A stretch of 64,000 nt of DNA from Theodoxus fluviatilis (lineage: Eukaryota; Mollusca; Gastropoda; Cycloneritida; Neritidae): positions 341,697 through 405,696 of the forward strand of contig JAWQFJ010000564.1 in NCBI GenBank assembly GCA_034096865.1, in the 5' to 3' direction. The position numbers were made by a program, and so were the translations under genes. The notes under the pieces were generated by a model that was given only the letters and a program-made list of their open reading frames with translations, made no database searches and was not told the origin of the DNA. This document shows positions 13,145-30,640 of the stretch, piece by piece; the stretch's first letter is position 1; the number at the start of each line of letters is the position of its first letter.

Positions 13145-14222
13145 TAGTTTATTCATACGCACATACCTTCCCTTGACAGGCAAGCTCATGGCGTTTACAA
13201 TCCAAAGAATGAACGCTCATACAACCGCTCAACACCACATTCCCACAAAACTCACACACTACACACATAAACAAAAAAACAAAAACTAAGATCCACTAGA
13301 ACAAACTATACAATATACACAGCACTTGCAGGCAAGGTCAAGTAAGGCGAAGCAGCTCAGCGGAAAAGGCGGATCGGAAGAGGTGGGTCTTTAGAGCACT
13401 TTTGAACTGGGGCAAAGTGTCAGAATGACGGACTGAGAGAGGGATACTATTCCAGGTTACTGGTCCAATATAGGAGAAGGCACGCTGTCCTTGAGTTTTC
13501 TTATTGCGGCGGGGGACCTTAAGCATTCTAGAGTCAGCTGCTGAGCGCAGAGAGATCTGGAGGGCGTGTAGACTGCAAGAATTTCTGTAAGAGCGTGTGG
13601 TGCGGTGTTGTCGATGGCTTTGAAGCACAAAGTAGCAAGTTTATAATCTATCCTCTGAGAGATGGGGAGCCAGTGAAGTGTATGTAGGAGTGATGAGACG
13701 GGTACGCTCGGGACATCGAAAAACTAACCTAGCAGCACAATTCTGAACTTTCTGGAGTTTGTTAAGCAGAATGTCGGGGATACCAGCGAGAAGAGTTTCC
13801 ATAGTCGAGACGAGACAGAACAAGTGATGTGATGAGCGTTTTGATGGCCGGCTGAGAAAGATAATGACGAATGGTACTCATTTTCCTTAGCTCATAATAT
13901 GCTAACTGACAGACTTTGTTGACATGAGATCTCATTGACAGATCATCATCAAACATGACGCCTAAATTTCTAACAGACTGAGAGAAGACGATGCCACTGT
14001 GATCAATGGTTACTTTGAGGGCCTGATCCGATTTGCCTCCGCTGCCCACCAGGAGTGCTTCAGTTTTTGAGTCATTGAGTTGGAGCTTGTTCCGGGTCAT
14101 CCGCCGTTTCACGTCAGAGATACAGTGTTCGCTGGTAGAAAGAAGAGAGTGGATTTGACTGGGATGGGAGGAGTTGTAGAGCTCATCAGCAAATTCACTG
14201 TGAGAGACTGAATCCGGCAGTC
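13090..14222 (-). mobile_element. 5'-truncated, frameshifted LINE (CR1/Jockey-like) 3' end with (ATT)n tail
   Basis: On the minus strand the sequence encodes the end of a reverse-transcriptase palm and the thumb of a non-LTR retrotransposon. A FADE-x-LYNSS motif (near 14185) sits where the catalytic F/YADD box is expected. NKLQLNDSKTEALLVG, RNLGVMFDDDLSM and the terminal FKSALKTHLFRSAF follow. Pieces lie in at least three frames (14.1-13.8, 13.8-13.65 and 13.63-13.34 kb), so several indels break it. A short 3' UTR ends with AATAAACTAT and then about 18 ATT units (13090-13144), typical of LINE tails. The 5' boundary near 14222 is approximate. FADE in place of FADD removes a catalytic Asp, consistent with a dead copy. 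Confidence 0.85.
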
Positions 14223-15820
14223 CGTTTTAAACATACCTTTCAAAAAGATTGCCTTCAACCCAAAGGATACAAATGTAACTACAAACACACTTACAAAATG
14301 TGGATCCAAATATCATCAAAGCCATAAGAGAATGAAACGCTACACGAGTGTGGTAACCATTACAAAATGAAGTCGAAACTTGCAGTTTTCCTTTGTGTAG
14401 GCCTCTCAACAGCCAAACCCACTAAACCCTATGTCTGACACCAAGCACTGTCACGTCGGGCTTGAAGGAAAGAGCAACACAGATTGTGAGAGCAAGGTTT
14501 TAGAGTGTGGTACAACCTTTCGTTTCCAAGGACTGCGTCCTGAGGGAGACCCACATGAACAGGATACAGCCATCAAGGCTAAGAAGAACAGAATTGAGAA
14601 CGCCAATCTCTCTCCAAAGGGAGGAAGCAGGGGAGACCCGCACACGGCTGGGGGTCGTCATGGAGGGTTGCAAAAGCGGGCTAGGGGCCTGGACTGGAGG
14701 TGAGAGGTGGGGTGGGGGTGGGGTATGAGTGGAGGTGGGAAAGGTTTTGGGGATGGGGGTGTAGTGGTGGGGGTGACGAGGATGCCAGGAATGGCCCCAA
14801 GCTTCCATGGGGCACGGCCACTGCCAAGTTTTTCCAGATGATGTCCCGCCTTTAACCACCGGATGCTCGTTCAATTAACTCATTGCACGATAGATTCAAG
14901 GCATTTCGAAGCATATCCGCCCGGATTCTCCATCCGTGGCAAGCATTGCTCTGCACGGAGCTAAAGGTAAGAGCTTTGTTTTAGGCACATAATAGTTTTA
15001 CGAAAGCAGGAGCGCAAAATTTCTTTAGGAAACCTATTTTTGTGTACCGTGATTGAAGATGTTCCATTTAGTTTGCTATGTTCGAAAAAAAGGCTAATGA
15101 ATATATAAATTGGCTTTCATTTACTCGTATATTGAAAGGGAACACATAATAGCGCCCACCTTCGAGCATACTGTAATGGAGGTTTTCAAACCTTGCCAGG
15201 TGAACCGTTCATACCTACACAGAGGCAGAATCTCTCTTGAGACATCTTTTCAAACTAGACATGGATTTATGACCAGACAGTTTTGAATACCAGACCTTCA
15301 GAAGGGTGAATAGGTGTTCTACTGTTCAACAGCTAAGTCCCATCTAAGAAGGGGAGTCTCAAGCCGATAACGTTCGTTTGCGAACAGTAGCCAACCAACA
15401 ACAACCAAAAGAACCCCATATGAGAATGAAGAACGGAAACTGTTTTGGGGCGAACTAAAGTTCAGTGGAGAGATAGAGCGACAGGTAGAGAGAACGAGCA
15501 GAACACAGACTCTTTGGTAGAAGAACGAACAGAGCGACTCGGGAGGAACGTACTCAATGAGAACTCTGGGTATGACAGGAGGAAGGCCAAAGACAAAAGG
15601 TATACGTGAGGGGTGACGGGGACGGACGTGGAGGAGTGAGGGTGGGGGTGGAAAGGGTGCTGACTGGACGCAGACGAGGGGGGAGGGGGTGGGGGTGACA
15701 GGGGTTAAACGGAACCACGCGAGGCCACATCCGACATCGCTGGAAAACAATGGCGAGGGTCAACTGGCTGGACCCCACCTGCAGCTCTGGTAGCCATTGT
15801 CAACGCGGCACCGGCAGCAG
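14223..15820. other. Unassigned stretch with G-rich tracts
   Basis: No gene recognised. G-rich plus-strand runs at about 14695-14775 and 15610-15700 may form G-quadruplexes and leave spurious Pro-rich open frames on the minus strand. Confidence 0.45.
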
Positions 15821-16479
15821 GGCGGAGGAACTGGCGAGGCAACACGACCAGTGACCACCAGCAGGGCGGAGGAACTGGCGAGGCAACACGACCAGTGACC
15901 ACCAGCAGGGCGGAGGAACTGGCGAGGCAACACCACCAGTGACCACCAGCAGGGCGGAGGAACTGGCGAGGCAACACGACCAGTGACCACCAGCAGGGCG
16001 GAGGAACTGGCGAGGCAACACGACCAGTGACCACCAGCAGGGCGGAGGAACTGGCGAGGCAACACCACCAGTGACCACCAGCAGGGCGGAGGAACTGGCG
16101 AGGCAACACGACCAGTGACCACCAGCAGGGCGGAGGAACTGGCGAGGCAACACGACCAGTGACCACCAGCAGGGCGGAGGAACTGGCGAGGCAACACCAC
16201 CAGTGACCACCAGCAGGGCGGAGGAACTGGCGAGGCAACACCACCAGTGACCACCAGCAGGGCGGAGGAACTGGCGAGGCAACACGACCAGTGACCACCA
16301 GCAGGGCGGAGGAACTGGCGAGGCAACACGACCAGTGACCACCAGCAGGGCGGAGGAACTGGCGAGGAAACACGACCAGTGACCACCAGCAGGGCGGAGG
16401 AACTGGCGAGGCAACACGACCAGTGACCACCAGGAGGGCGGAGGAACTGGCGAGGCAACACGACCAGTGACCACCAGCA
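15821..16479. repeat. 44-bp minisatellite, 15 copies
   Basis: A 44-bp unit beginning GGCGGAGGAACTGGCGAGGC repeats 15 times with no length change (starts every 44 bp from 15821 to 16437). Copies differ mainly at one site (ACACGACC versus ACACCACC), plus rare single changes (GAAACACG, CAGGAGGG). Since 44 is not a multiple of three, each minus-strand frame cycles through the same 44-residue period, and all three are open. The near identity indicates recent homogenisation. Confidence 0.97.
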
Positions 16480-16617
16480 ACGGCATCATCAAGCCGGTAA
16501 CAGCTGCTACAGCAGCGCGAGTTTCCCGGCAGAGAGCAACAGGTGGAGTGTCCACAACTGGCTACAGTGGCTCTAGTTGCATCAGTGATCTAGAGCGCCG
16601 TAGCATTAGCAGCACGA

Positions 16618-17034
16618 GTCACCACCATGGTCACTGCAACCACCACCACTACCACAACCACCACAACTACCACAACCACCATCACTACCACAACCACCAT
16701 CACTACCACAACCACCATCACCACCACAACCACCACTATCACTATTACTACAACAACCATAACAACCACCACTACCACCACACCTATCACAGCCATTAGA
16801 ACTACCACCTTCACCACCAGCATGACTACCACCACCACCACAAATCACTACCACCACGACTAACATTACCGCTATAACAACCATCACACTTCCACCACGA
16901 CTAACCCTACCACTACCACTATCATCACCACTATTACTGCGACGAACCCAACCACTACCACTTCCACCTCCACTGCCACCACAACAAACACAACCACAAC
17001 GACCACCACTAATACCACTGCCAACATCTCCACA
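16618..17034. repeat. CAC/CAA/ACT-rich imperfect trinucleotide tract
   Basis: A low-complexity tract of CACCAC, CACAAC and ACTACC units that diverges with distance. It follows about 140 bp after the 44-bp minisatellite. The first part translates as poly His/Tyr/Asn or poly Thr depending on frame. Confidence 0.9.
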
Positions 17035-17256
17035 AGCGGAAAAGGAGGGTGCCAGTGGCAGGGATTTTGTACGGTGGTGAAGACGAGTGCTTGTAGTTGC
17101 ACGTGGCTAATGGTTCCGGTGTTCGAAACTGCCAGAATCCTTAAGTCGCATACAAGGGCAGGATGCCAATTGTGCATTGTCTTGCCTCATCCAGGAGTAA
17201 ATCAGGTACCTGTGACGGCAATTAAGGCACATCGCATTTCGATTAACTGTCAATGA
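16864..17256 (+). other. Thr-rich open frame with a Cys-containing end, coding status uncertain
   Basis: After a stop at 16861-16863 the frame is open for 130 codons. It starts as a Thr-rich run derived from the ACC tract, then leaves the repeat with STSGKGGCQWQGFCTVV and a segment holding seven cysteines before a TGA at 17254-17256. A Thr-rich, mucin-like stretch followed by a Cys-rich end resembles some secreted proteins. However, no start codon, signal peptide or acceptor is visible and no named domain is recognised. The likeliest reading is chance read-through of low-complexity DNA. Confidence 0.15.
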
Positions 17257-19740
17257 GGCCATGTTGGTCTGAGGTTGGAACACTCCCCAGGGAGAGGGAA
17301 GGATGCAGGTATGTGGCTGTCAGATTTCCATTTCTTCCTACGCTTGTCGTCAGGTGCCAGTAATGCGGTGAGTCAAGTGACCGAGTGATGTGGAGCAAAA
17401 TGAAAAGTGGTTTCACACCCTGATGCGGATGCTAAATCTACTCAACAACTACACCCCTATCTCATTTTTACAGAACAGAAGGGACAATCGGCATCATCCA
17501 CACTACCACCCCCACTACATGTATGTCTACGGCATCAGAGGGGAACCACTGAGGGCAGCAACAACACAAGCAACAGCGCGTACAACAGCAACACGGAGAC
17601 GGGGCGCATCCCACGTGGACACATGTCTGGCTGTAGTGCGCGCCCCCTGGCGCCAATGCAAGCAAACATGGCCGCTGCCAACATCCACACGCACCCTGGC
17701 TGCGCCCACGCTGGCCCTGCCTGGGAGAGATTCCCTCCTGACGGACATGCATGTGTCTGCAGGCAGGCCATGACGAACTGGGAGTGGGGCACTGGGGATG
17801 TGGGGGTGGGGGTCAGGGTTGGGTGGGGGTGGGTGGGGGTGGGGGTCAGGGTGAGGTGGGGGTCAGGGTGGGGTGCGGGTGGAGAAGAACAACAGAAGCC
17901 GCGGTTAAGAGTCGAAGAGAAATCTCTCAAGGTGGCGTCTACAGCAGAAGACAGATGTTGATGCTTGTTGATGCAGAGTGATGGACGCTGAGGCAAGGTC
18001 TGCCATGGAAAAGTGGGAGGATGAAAAAGGTGAAATGAGGCAAAGACAGACAGACAGACAGGGAAGGAAGTAGTGGCTGACATCAGTAAAAAGGGGAAGG
18101 GGATCAAAGCAGGAGTGAAATTGAAAGCGGCAAGCAGGGAGGGAACATGAGTCCGAAAAGAAAACGTTTGTTTCTTATGCATATTCTTGGAGTGTTTTGA
18201 AGTCATGAATGCGTGGAGGTGAAAAGCGAACATCCGAGATCAAGGAAGACGCATTCACTTAAAGATAGGCTGATAAAAGTTCGGAATGCAAAACAAACAA
18301 GACACAGGCAAGACGACGGCAGAACAATAAGAATGCCTTTGACGACACCTGAACACACTATGCAAAATATATATATGAGTTTACATTAAATATTCGCAAC
18401 AGCACATGAAAGATCCACATCACCTACAGACATACAAGGCATACAGGCTCACATCTGCGCATCCTCGCGTGCACACTTCACTCTCGCTACATACAACGAT
18501 GGGCGAACGTACATGCGTCCACATGTCGCTGCACACATGCAGTCTTTTTGCAAAACAAGGAAAGCACGGTTACATCGGGACTATTACATACACAAGACAT
18601 GTCAGACGCACAGATTGCTTGCGCTGCACGAGGAATGCAAGGACGTGGAGCGATGGACACGTGTGAAGGCAGGCTGCGTGGCGGGCCTGCAAGGAAAGTG
18701 CGGCTCTCCTCGACCCACGCCCGCGGTGCTGTGCAATTACACTCCAGTGCACTCTGGCCACACGTGGGTGCCATTGCGCAGCCTGTGGTAACCATTCGCA
18801 CGGAAGCCACGCAGTCTCAAGACTGGGCGTGTACGCGACGGACGAGGTGTACGTACAAGTGGCGAGGCCGCCACAGCTCCAGGGGTTCAAAGGAGTGTGG
18901 TCAGGGCTTCCCCCTGCACGTAGGCAGAGGTCCGCATGACATGGCGCCACTTGGCGTCGAGCGAAAGGGGAAGAATCCTTTAGAAACCAGAGGCTTACGA
19001 GGTTCAGTAAAGCATGTAATAGTGACGACTGCCTAAGACATTTTCCACATTTTAGATATTTTCGCTGCCCCATTTCATTTTTAAGGTTCGTGCCTCTCTC
19101 CGGCCCCGTTATTTTATAGATTCACACTAGTGTAGTTTTTCAGATCAAGACAAAACTGCGCGGAAACTACAGAAATGAGTTTTCATCAAATGCATACTTC
19201 AAAATTTCACTGGAATCTGATAAAGACGAAGTGATCTCCAAAATACCCATAGAGCGCACAAACAGGAGATAATCTATTGGTTAATCGCTTCCGACCTAAG
19301 AAAAATCGGGAAAAGTCACAGAAGGAAGCTTGAAGAAGGGGGAAAAACAGCAGTGCCACAAAAATTCCGAGCAGTTTACGAGCCGACAACTGCCAGTTCA
19401 AAACAAACTCCAGGAATTTCTGGGAAAACTTTCCCTACGCCGAACTGTAGGAGTTGCCCGTTTGTTCAGGCAGGCTGCTCGGGCTAATGGAGCCAGTTGT
19501 GGGACGCGCACCTCTCCCTCCTCGCTTCATCAGCGCCAGGCGGCCATGACACCCGTGCCGGCTCTGCCTCCGCAGCCGACTCCGTCACCAGCTGAGTCAT
19601 CAGAGGGGAACGCAGCGGGGCAAAGCCACGGAAAAGTTGAGAGCAAAAATTTCACACACCGTCAGTGGAGTCGGGTAATTGGCCAAGGCGCGAAGTTCAA
19701 CAGCCTGATCTCGGCAAGTCAAGAGGGTGACGGATGAAAT
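17257..19740. other. Unassigned non-coding stretch
   Basis: No recognised gene. Open frames at about 17400-17960 and 18550-19040 overlap one another on both strands and show no domain. A small (CAGA)n run lies near 18045-18060. Confidence 0.4.
17780..17882 (+). other. G-quadruplex-prone tract
   Basis: The plus strand carries more than twelve runs of three to five G separated by one to six bases within about 100 bp (GGGGGTGGGGGT and similar). Several consecutive G4 units could form. It may also be a degenerate minisatellite based on GGGGGTCAGGGTG. Confidence 0.7.
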
Positions 19741-19743
19741 GGA

Positions 19744-19946
19744 ACCAGTGAGTGAGTGAAGGAAAGAAGAAAGAGAAGAAGAGAAGAAAAGACAGGAAAA
19801 GAGAGAAAAAGAAAGGAAAGAGAGGGAAAGACAGAGAAAGGGAGAAATAGACGGAGAAAGAAAGATTGAGAGAGAGAGAGAGAAAGAAAGAGAGAAAGAG
19901 AAAGAGAGAGAAAGAAAGAAAGAAAGAGAGAGAGATAGAGAGAGAG

Positions 19947-19999
<53 letters not shown>

Positions 20000-20186
20000 A
20001 ACAGGCAGACGTGCTATGGCTTTGCACTGGTTCTTTACTCCTTTCAAGCAGTCTTCCCATCCACGTGCAATTTCTTCATTATTTTCTTCTTCTTCTTCTT
20101 CTTCTTCTTCTTCTTCTTCTTCTTCTTCTTCTTCTTCTTCTTCTTCTTCTTCTTCTTCTTCTTCTTCTTCTTCTTCTTCTTCTTCT
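19744..20186. repeat. Purine-rich (GA/GAAA)n tract and a separate (TTC)n array
   Basis: From 19744 to 19996 the plus strand is almost pure purine, grading from GAAA/GGAAA into clean GA. After 86 bp of unique sequence a TTC run of about 34 units follows (20083-20186). The two face each other as purine and pyrimidine strands, so intramolecular triplex is possible. Confidence 0.93.
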
Positions 20187-21103
20187 AACAACATTGTAAA
20201 CACGTCTTCACAGAAGGCAACAGGACTGTATGCATACTACTCACCACAGCTAATAATACATTACATTTCATTAAGTTTTCTCACCCACCCCCGAACACGG
20301 AGCATACGTGTGTGCGGCCTTTAAGACTAAAGATCACATGGCATTCTGATCATCGGTACGACTGAGAACGCTGTCACAAAAGAACTGACTTAACAATCAC
20401 AAAAAGCGCTCACAACGAGAAAATGTTTGCAAAGTACTTACTGCTTCAGCAATGAAAACAAGCATGAGCAGCGCGTCTAGTCCATTTTTTGCCCATTTGT
20501 CACTTGTTCATCATCCTTTCTTCAACACAACAAACAAAAGCATGTCAGGTCCTGCTTGCTTCCTATAGACGCCTCCTCACCATCGGGAGGCCAGGACGGC
20601 GTACAGCAGTTCTGCAAAAGTCCTGGAGGCGGTTGCCGAGTAACCAAGCACAAGCATCGTGGTAATCAGTTTTAGCACATTACTGCCTGTAGAGCATCAC
20701 TCTTCTTTCTAAACAATGATCAACAGCACCTCACGCACTCTTTGCTTCACACAGACGCGCTGTTTGCCATCGGGAAGCAATGGCGGCGCTCGCTGGCTCT
20801 GCAGACGCCCTGGAGACGGATCCCCGTGACAGCAATTATTTCCGCAGGCCTGTGAGAAACGCAAGCCAAGGGACGGAAGAGAGGCATGCCTCTCGCACGC
20901 TGTCGCCATCAAATTTTCCAGGAGCGAAAAAAAGGCTGGCCGACGAGTGGAGACACTGGAGAAACGACTCGGCGCTGGTAGCGGCGCTGAGAGGAGATGC
21001 GGGGCGACCCATGCTGAGCAGGCGACCTGAAACATGGGTGTGCGCGTTTCCCTTTCGGGCGCAGCCACAGGGCCGCTGTTGTTCTATGTATAGAGGATGA
21101 CAT
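20187..21103. other. Unassigned non-coding stretch
   Basis: No gene or repeat recognised. The open frame at 20780-21100 (plus) has no identifiable domain and is overlapped by one on the minus strand. Confidence 0.4.
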
Positions 21104-21508
21104 GGTGTGTGTGTGAGATTGTGGTGTATGTGTGTGTAAGTGTGTGTGTGTGTGTGTGGGTGTGAGTGTGTGTGTGTGTGTGTGTGTGATTGTGGTGTGT
21201 GTGTGTGTGTGTGTGCGTGTGTGTGTGTGAGTGTGTGTGCGCGCGTGTGTGTGTGCGTGCGTGTGTAAGTGTGTGTGTGTGAGAGTGTGTAAGTGTGTGC
21301 GTGTGTGTGTGTGAGGGTGTGTAAGTGTGTGTGTGAGTGTGTGTAAGTATGTGTGTATTTGTGTAAAAGTGTGTGTGCATGTAAGTGTGTGTGTGTGTGT
21401 GAGTGTGTGTAAGTGTGTGTGTGTAAGTGTGTGTGTAAGTATGTGTGTCAGTGTGTGTGAGTGTGTCTGTGTTTGTATGTGAGAGTGAGTGTGTGTGTGT
21501 GTACGTGC

Positions 21509-21583
<75 letters not shown>

Positions 21584-21635
21584 TGCGTGCCTGTGTATGT
21601 TTGAGTGCGTGTGTACTCGAGTATGTGTCTGTGTG
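21104..21635. repeat. Long degenerate (GT)n array with a (GA)n end
   Basis: About 440 bp of GT with GTAAGT, GTGAGT and GCGT interruptions, followed by a GA run (about 21545-21583) and more degenerate GT. The 275- and 308-codon minus-strand frames across it are poly(Thr-His) artefacts. Confidence 0.95.
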
Positions 21636-22305
21636 AAATAGAACAGAAAAGGTGTAAAAAGGACGCCGCTTAATCTTTTTTTTCCTTCCGAACCGATGTC
21701 GACCACGAAAAGAGCAGAGACAGTGAAGCGTAACACAAACCATCTTGTAATGATGGACGGGGCAAAATAAAACGTAGTGATGTTGTGTATGAAAGTAGCT
21801 TGAACTCGTCGGAGTGAACTGCAACCAAAAGCATGCTCGTACGTGCAAAAAGTAGGCGTAAAAGTTTAAGCATGCATGCATGTTTGCAGTATTGGACACG
21901 TGCGTGAGTGGAGGCAGAAGAAAGGACGTGGATTCCGAAGCCACACAGATAAGCCTGCCGGCTTGTGACAGTTTTCTTCCTTCGGGCGCACCACCCGCCA
22001 CCAGAGGCAAAGGGAAAGGGGAGTTATGGAGCGAGACTGGGCAAAAGTTAAGATGCGGTCTGCATCGCTGATAATCAGGAAGCTTTAAAACGGCGTTGCT
22101 CGTGGCTCCATAAAGTGTTCCCCACCACGATTACTTCCAAGGGCCCCATAAACTTTTCACGTGGAAAAAAGACCAAAAGAGCATGACGAGCCAGGTGCCC
22201 GGTAAAACCGGCAAGCTGAGGTTTATGGCACGGAGGCGCTTGAAGCTAGAGCCAGGCAGTCCTCGAGGCGTGGACACACAGCACACAGCAGTGTGTCACT
22301 TAGCT

Positions 22306-22519
<214 letters not shown>

Positions 22520-22904
22520 GGTCGGACGGATAAACGACAGAAAGGCGAATGGTCAGAAGTGCAACTTCACCCGTAAGTATGTATAGACAGCTTGGTTTGG
22601 AGAAACTACCTGACAGACAACCAGGCAGCAGAGTACAGGCCCAATCACATGAGCACATGAAAATGCACACGCACATAGCGATTTAGAGCAAGGCAGACAT
22701 GCACACAGTTAGACACTCACACAGGGACAGACACCCCGAGGTCTAACTACCCATCTAGGGAGTCACAGAGCAAACAAGAAGTGGTGCGCCAAGCACAGCG
22801 CAAACACTGCGTGATGTCTGAATGGGAGAAGCGCGAGCTGGGCGTGTCCTGCATCCCAGGCCTAATGGACAGAGGATCTTCACACCTCCACATTCCTTCA
22901 GAGT

Positions 22905-24620
22905 GCTCTATACCTCCACAGCGCTCCACACCTCCACAGTGATCCACACCTCCACAGTACTACATACCTCCACAGCACTCCACACCTCCACAGCACTCCA
23001 CACCTCCACAAAGCTCACATCCACAGCGCTCCACACTCCACAGCGCTCCACACCTCCACAAAGCTCCTCACTTCCACAGCACTCCACATCTCCACAGCAC
23101 TCCACACCTCCACAGCGCTCCACAGTAATCCACAGTCCTCCACAGCGCTCCACACCTCCACAGCGCTCCACAGTCCTCCACAGCGCTCCACACCTCCACA
23201 GCGCTCCACACCTCCACAGCGCTCCACACCTCCACAGCGCTCCACACCTCCACAGCGCTCCACAGCATTCCACACTTCCACAGCGCCCCACAACATTCCA
23301 CACTTCCACAGCGCTCCACAGTCCTCCACAGCGCTCCACACCTCCACAGCGCTCCACACCTCCACAGCGCTCCACAGCGCTCCACACCTCCACAGCGCTC
23401 CACACCTCCACAGCGCTCCACACCTCCACAGCGCTCCACATCTCCACAGCGCTCCACACCTCCACAGCGCTCCACAGCATTCCACACTTCCACAGCGCCC
23501 CACAGTACTCCACACCTCCACAGCACTCCACATCTCCACAGCACTCCACGCCTCCACAAAGCTCCTCACTTCCACAGCGCTCCACACTCCACAGCGCTCC
23601 ACACCTATACAAAGCTCCTCACTTCCACAGCGCTCCACACTCCACAGCGCTCCACACCTCCACAAAGCTCCACCTCCACAGTGCTCCACAACTTCACAGT
23701 GCTCCACACCTCCACAGTGCTCCACAATGTCACAGTGCTATACACCTCCACAGCGCTCCACACTCCACAGCGCTCCACACCTCCACAAAGCTCCACACCT
23801 CCACAGTGCTCCACAACTTCACAGCGCTCTACATCTCCACAGCGCTCCACAACTCCACAGCGCTCCACAACTCCACAGTGCTCCACAACTCCACAGTGTT
23901 CCACAATTTCACAGTGCTCCACACCTCCAGAGTGCTCCACACCTCCACAGTGCTCCACAACTCCACAGCGCTCCACAACTCCACAGCGCTCCACAACTCC
24001 ACAGCGCTCCACAACTCCACAGCGCTCCACACCTCCACAGTGCTCCACACCTCCACAGCGCTCCACATCTCTACGGCACTCCACACTTCCACAGTGTTCC
24101 ACACCTCCACAGTGCTCCACACCTCCACAGTGCTCCACATCTCTACAGCACTCCACACTTCCACAGGACTCCACATCTCCACAGCGCTCCACACCTCCAC
24201 AGTGCTCGACAACTCCACAGTGCTCGACAACTCCACAGCGCTCCGCAGTGCTAAACAGCGCTCCACAGCGCTCCACAGTGTTCCACAACTCCACAGTGTT
24301 CCACACCTCCACAGCGCTCCACAGTGCTCCACAGCGCTACACACCTCCACAGTGTTCCACACCTCCACAGTGCTACACACCTCCACAGTGCTCCACACCT
24401 CCACAGTGCTCCACATCTCCACAGCGCTCCACACCTCCACAAGGCTCCACACCTCCACAGTGTTCCACACCTCCACAGTGCTCCACACCTCCACAGTGCT
24501 CCACACCTCCACAGTGTTCCACAACTCCACAGCTCTCCACAGCGCCCCACAACTTCACAGCGCCCCACAACTTCACAGCACTCCACACCTCCATAGTGTT
24601 CCATATTTCCACTGCGCTCC
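22905..24620. repeat. 1.7-kb array of an 18-bp unit
   Basis: The base unit is CTCCACACCTCCACAGCG (18 bp). Truncated 10-bp CTCCACAGCG units and CTCCACAACTCCACAG variants are interspersed. Composition drifts along the array: GCG-ending units dominate the left half, GTG- and AACT-type units the right half. Several plus frames (up to 623 codons, Ser/Thr/His/Pro-rich) and minus frames (Cys/Val/Glu/Trp-rich) stay open because the unit has no stop. None has flanking coding signals. Confidence 0.95.
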
Positions 24621-24761
24621 AGACCTCCAGGCAGCAGTCAGGGAGTCTTGCCAACTCATTCCTCGCACTGGAGACAACAACGGTCAAAGGTGAGCTGACT
24701 CTACTTGTTCTCCGTGTCACATCCGTCACTATTTCTCTTTTTCTTCCACCTCTTAACCATA

Positions 24762-26837
<2,076 letters not shown>

Positions 26838-27683
26838 GAACGAACGAACGAACGAACGAATGGTTTATTTTTGTTAGGCCACCGGCCCATCACAACACAA
26901 TTACACATAATATGCCTCTTCGGCCATAGCAATAGAAACAGCTTCTTTTCTTCTTTTGAATGCATAATATAAATACGTTGCAACCGCTCGTACTGCCTTA
27001 GGCTCCTCCAGCGACAGGAGTACCTTAACATCAAAGGCATATGTATTCGTCATCAACTTGCATATATACATTCGTCTGAGATCTTCATAGGCAGGACATT
27101 CAAGTAACAAATGCTGTTCATTTTCGTCTGTTTCATAGCATGATGGACATAAGTAAGCATTATCAGCTCGCTCCGTAGAAAATCTGTATTTATGCGTGAT
27201 CAGATCGCTGAATCCCATCCTAAAAATAACATAAACATCTCGAAAAACTTTTTTATCTAATATATACAAATATTTCTCTCTATTCAATTCTGTCTTAAAG
27301 GATCTGTACAGTTCATATCTACCACTCGCTGATATTGAAACTGTCCATACATTCATGTACTCAGTGATAAGGCGCTTTCTGAACTCGAGCAAGAACTCTG
27401 TCTCATTCCGCACATTCTGATTACGCCATACATCAGCAAAATCATATCTATACAATACTTCTTTTATTTTGTCAACCCAGTTTCCATTATTTCCCGAGAT
27501 GAGCATCATCTTGTAAACTTTGTTAGGGTATCTAGTTGCCTCCATCTTAAGTACACGCAACCAGTACTTAATAGCCCGTAAAGTTGCATTGATATACAGT
27601 GGGTATCTTCCGATTTCACCATACGTCATCAAGTTAGGAGCTTGTACAGGAACATTGAGAAATCTTTTCATAGCTTGTAGGTG
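26838..27683 (-). mobile_element. 5'-truncated LINE 3' end, open C-terminal RT domain, (TTCG)n tail
   Basis: The minus strand encodes about 259 residues in one uninterrupted frame (27678 to the stop at 26901), the C-terminal part of a non-LTR retrotransposon ORF2. YGEIGRYPLYINATLRAIKY near the start is a conserved thumb/linker segment of this family. Near the end, CPSC-x8-H-x4-C (CPSCYETDENEQHLLLEC) is the usual CCHC zinc motif. The 3' UTR is about 40 bp, ends AATAAACCATTCG and continues as TTCG repeats (26838-26860), a microsatellite tail. The 5' end is cut where the GA microsatellite begins (27687). The open frame and short tail suggest fairly recent insertion. The clade is not assigned. 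Confidence 0.85.

Positions 27684-30640
<2,957 letters not shown>

Noticed and set aside
15705..16555. Three 230-250-codon Pro/Trp/Ser-rich minus-strand proteins
   Set aside because: They are the same 44-residue cycle read in three frames of the 44-bp minisatellite.
17110..17135. tRNA-like B box (GTTCGAAAC)
   Set aside because: No matching A box, no acceptor-stem pairing and no anticodon arm could be built around it.
21084..22010. 308-codon Thr/His-rich frame on the minus strand
   Set aside because: It is a translation of the GT microsatellite; the unique part has no recognisable domain.
24661..24690. Possible exon end (AAAG|GTGAGC) after the 18-bp array
   Set aside because: A good donor alone; the only open frame leading to it consists of the tandem repeat.
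22822..24693. 623-codon Ser/Thr/His-rich protein and its overlapping 449- and 234-codon frames
   Set aside because: Several frames on both strands are open simply because the 18-bp unit lacks stops. There is no start context, domain or non-repeat coding flank.
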